The translations under genes were made by a program, and so were the position numbers. From NCBI RefSeq assembly GCF_003480315.1, contig NZ_QUIV01000006.1, positions 1 to 64,000 on the forward strand: 64,000 bases of DNA, read 5' to 3'. This DNA is from Clostridium sp. AM33-3. GTDB taxonomy: Bacteria > Bacillota > Clostridia > Lachnospirales > Lachnospiraceae. Below the pieces are notes generated by a model that saw only the letters and a list, made by a program, of their open reading frames with translations, did not search any database and was not told the origin of the DNA. This document shows positions 62,262 to 64,000 of this stretch, in pieces (position 1 is the first letter of the stretch; each line of letters begins with the position of its first letter).

Positions 62262-63566
62262 TCAGGCCATAAATCCAAACAGCACGCTTCCTAAAAGCAA
62301 AATAATTGCGCCTCCGATACGGGAAGAAATCTGCGCGTAACTCATTAAATTCATTCTTTTTCCTGCTCCAAGCACCTGGAGATCTCCGGAACCGCCACGA
62401 TTTGCCATGCAGAGACCAGCAGTGATTGCAGATTCCACAAAGTTAAATCCAAACAGCATACCCACTGCACCGGAACCGATAATTGCGCCAAGGACAACCA
62501 TTGCACTGATCAGCAGAGTCTGCCAGTTTAATACTGCAAGGAAATCTGCAAGATCTGTAAACGCAATACCAATACCAAACATACAATAGCACATAAGCGG
62601 TTTCGTAAAGAAATTGGAGAGACGTTTAACGCCTTCTTTAATCTCTGCCGGAACAATGTTGGCAATATTTAAAATTGCGGTAAATACTACCATATAAGCA
62701 TACATATGTAACGATACAGGACCGATCGCCGGAAGAATGTTCTTTGAGAACACACGTGACACTACAAACACGGCTCCGGCTAACAGCAGGCCTCCGGCCA
62801 TTTCATACTGGCCGATTTTCGGTTTTTCCTGACTGTCTTCTAGCAGCACGTAATTTTCCGGATTTTTCAACAGTTCGCCATTTCCGGAAAGTACCGGGAA
62901 CTTCTCACCAAGACTGTTTAACAACACAGCTCCGATAATCGCAAAGTTATTTGCAATATTCAGAATCGCAAAAGCTTTGGAATAATAAGCATCCTTGCTT
63001 AATCCAGTACTTGCCTCCCACATTTCAGATAACGGGATTGCTCCTGCTCCATTTCCTCCGCCCATGGTTGGAAGCACATAATAAGCAACAATATCTTTCA
63101 CGTTGATTCCACAGATCAGACCTCCAAGGATACCAAAGAGCATTGCTGTGGCAATACCGCCAATAATTGCAGGGATATATCCGCTGAACGCTTTGACCAA
63201 CTGCTTTCTGTTCACTGCAAGTACCGCCGATACAATAAGCAGCGTAATAAATACTGTCTGAAAGCCAAAATCATCATAATAGAAAGTGATGGCCTCTGCA
63301 TATTTTGCAGGAAGAATCTGGAAATATTCTAACACTGCTGCTCCGAAAAAGGCCATAACCGCGCCGCCGCCAAGAAAGTCTTTCCATATAGGAAGATGTT
63401 CACCAATCTCATAAAGCACGAGACCACCGGCAAACATAATCGTAATAATAGATAACATATCCTGATCCGGAAGCAGGCCCAGATAGATAGCTCCATAGAT
63501 CAGAACCAGGCAAATAGCAATCATCCATATTGGCATCCCATAGTAGCGTCTTTTTAATAGCTCCAT
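62262..63566 (-). CDS. 2-hydroxycarboxylate transporter (2HCT/CitS family)
   Basis: ATG at 63566 follows GAGGG; 434 residues with about eleven membrane segments. The family's two reentrant-loop motifs are present: MGGGNGAGAIPLSEM (about 188-202) and ANRGGSGDLQVLGAGKRM (about 386-403). Relatives import citrate, malate or citramalate with Na+ or H+, or exchange them for lactate. It is a single-gene unit upstream of the rraA operon and very likely brings in the acid that operon breaks down. An intergenic stretch of about 174 nt upstream carries CATGCAAAAA. Confidence 0.92.
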   Translation of the reverse strand: MELLKRRYYGMPIWMIAICLVLIYGAIYLGLLPDQDMLSIITIMFAGGLVLYEIGEHLPIWKDFLGGGAVMAFFGAAVLEYFQILPAKYAEAITFYYDDFGFQTVFITLLIVSAVLAVNRKQLVKAFSGYIPAIIGGIATAMLFGILGGLICGINVKDIVAYYVLPTMGGGNGAGAIPLSEMWEASTGLSKDAYYSKAFAILNIANNFAIIGAVLLNSLGEKFPVLSGNGELLKNPENYVLLEDSQEKPKIGQYEMAGGLLLAGAVFVVSRVFSKNILPAIGPVSLHMYAYMVVFTAILNIANIVPAEIKEGVKRLSNFFTKPLMCYCMFGIGIAFTDLADFLAVLNWQTLLISAMVVLGAIIGSGAVGMLFGFNFVESAITAGLCMANRGGSGDLQVLGAGKRMNLMSYAQISSRIGGAIILLLGSVLFGFMA

Positions 63567-63740
63567 CCCAATACCCTCGCTTTTCTTATTAATTGTATAT
63601 GTGCTGCAGCTCATGTGCTTATAGTAACAAACTTTTATCAATTTGGAAAATGCCTGTTTTTGCATGCACATCATACAAATCTTTCTATATCACACGTTGA
63701 TATTGGAATGATTATCTCCATAAACTATAACCAAAACATT

Positions 63741-64000
63741 TTACTCAATCCGCGGCAGATTCCACCGGTAATGCATAGCCAGAAACCGCACGATCACAAC
63801 GGCCACTGCTCCGGTCATCATAGCTTCCAAATGTCCCAGAGCGTCTTCCGCGCACACACACACCAGGGCTCCGATGATGGAAGCGCAGGCATAAATATGT
63901 TTTGTCAGAATATACGGTTTCTCCTGCGCCATGACATCTCTCAGCAAACCTCCGCCCACTCCGGTGATCACGCCGACAAAAACCAGCAAAAACAGTTGGT
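63741..64000 (-). CDS. TRIC/UPF0126 cation-channel family protein, 5' part outside the window
   Basis: The last 86 codons are visible. VGVITGVGGGLLRDVMAQEKPYIL is the family's conserved mid-membrane loop, and several hydrophobic helices follow, ending NLPRIE. The frame is open to the window edge, so the start lies beyond 64000. Bacterial TRIC homologues are trimeric potassium or cation channels; the role here is not known. Confidence 0.85.
   Translation of the reverse strand, partial: QLFLLVFVGVITGVGGGLLRDVMAQEKPYILTKHIYACASIIGALVCVCAEDALGHLEAMMTGAVAVVIVRFLAMHYRWNLPRIE

Noticed and set aside
1..64000. CRISPR arrays, rRNA genes, insertion sequences with terminal repeats, T-box leaders.
   Set aside because: No regularly spaced repeats, rRNA-like sequence, transposase gene or T-box consensus was noticed by reading; a computed search was not possible.

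Overview
The window reads as chromosome of a strictly anaerobic Firmicute, most likely Lachnospiraceae. Pointers are the gene content (biotin-dependent decarboxylase with a membrane beta subunit, class III NrdG, ClpC/McsA/McsB, 2-hydroxycarboxylate transport, DUF6465 and DUF3877-like proteins known mainly from this family), strong AGGAGG ribosome sites, sigma-A promoters and intrinsic terminators. Family placement is inference; no rRNA is present. Most genes are on the minus strand.

Layout. 1-2 kb: a tyrosine integrase broken by one in-frame amber codon, next to a tRNA Pro-Glu-Thr operon. 2-4.6 kb: a Lon-like AAA+ protein without protease domain, a DUF3877-like protein and a tandem-ACT protein. 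4.7-8.5 kb: ribD-ribE-ribBA-ribH behind an FMN riboswitch. 8.6-12.2 kb: M28 peptidase, GNAT acetyltransferase and a monofunctional peptidoglycan transglycosylase whose leader can hide its own ribosome site. 12.4-17.6 kb: paired chromate-type transporters, nrdG and a heterodimeric ABC exporter. 17.7-24.2 kb: YihY-like membrane protein, two overlapping aspartoacylase-family genes (one without zinc ligands), LysR regulator, nuclease-helicase fusion and tRNA-Trp. 24.4-30.9 kb: gntR-mcsA-mcsB-clpC-(unknown)-radA, with a GntR regulator where ctsR normally sits. 31-34.8 kb: a two-gene surface operon. 35-40.4 kb: a biotin carboxyltransferase/decarboxylase operon with two different carboxyltransferases. 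40.5-47.8 kb: D,D-carboxypeptidase, dinB, pseudouridine synthase, DUF1576 permease, rRNA methyltransferase, DUF6465.

47.9-53.7 kb is an operon for D-amino-acid/peptide use: D-amino acid aminotransferase, P1 peptidase, a decayed M55 D-aminopeptidase, M42 peptidase and AzlCD, with a divergent LysR gene. The P1 reading frame now runs into the M55 remnant, making a chimeric C-terminus.

53.7-63.6 kb is a carboxylic-acid module: isocitrate dehydrogenase, then (minus strand) a 2-hydroxycarboxylate transporter and an operon rraA-aconitase-prpF-second hydratase-lysR. Two aconitase-superfamily enzymes, a PrpF isomerase and an RraA-type aldolase/decarboxylase together suggest uptake and breakdown of an unsaturated or branched tricarboxylate, feeding isocitrate/2-oxoglutarate and pyruvate/oxaloacetate. 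The shared sequence CATGCAAAAA upstream of both transcription units hints at joint control. This module and the P1-M55 fusion are the best candidates for something undescribed. The window ends inside a TRIC/UPF0126 channel gene.
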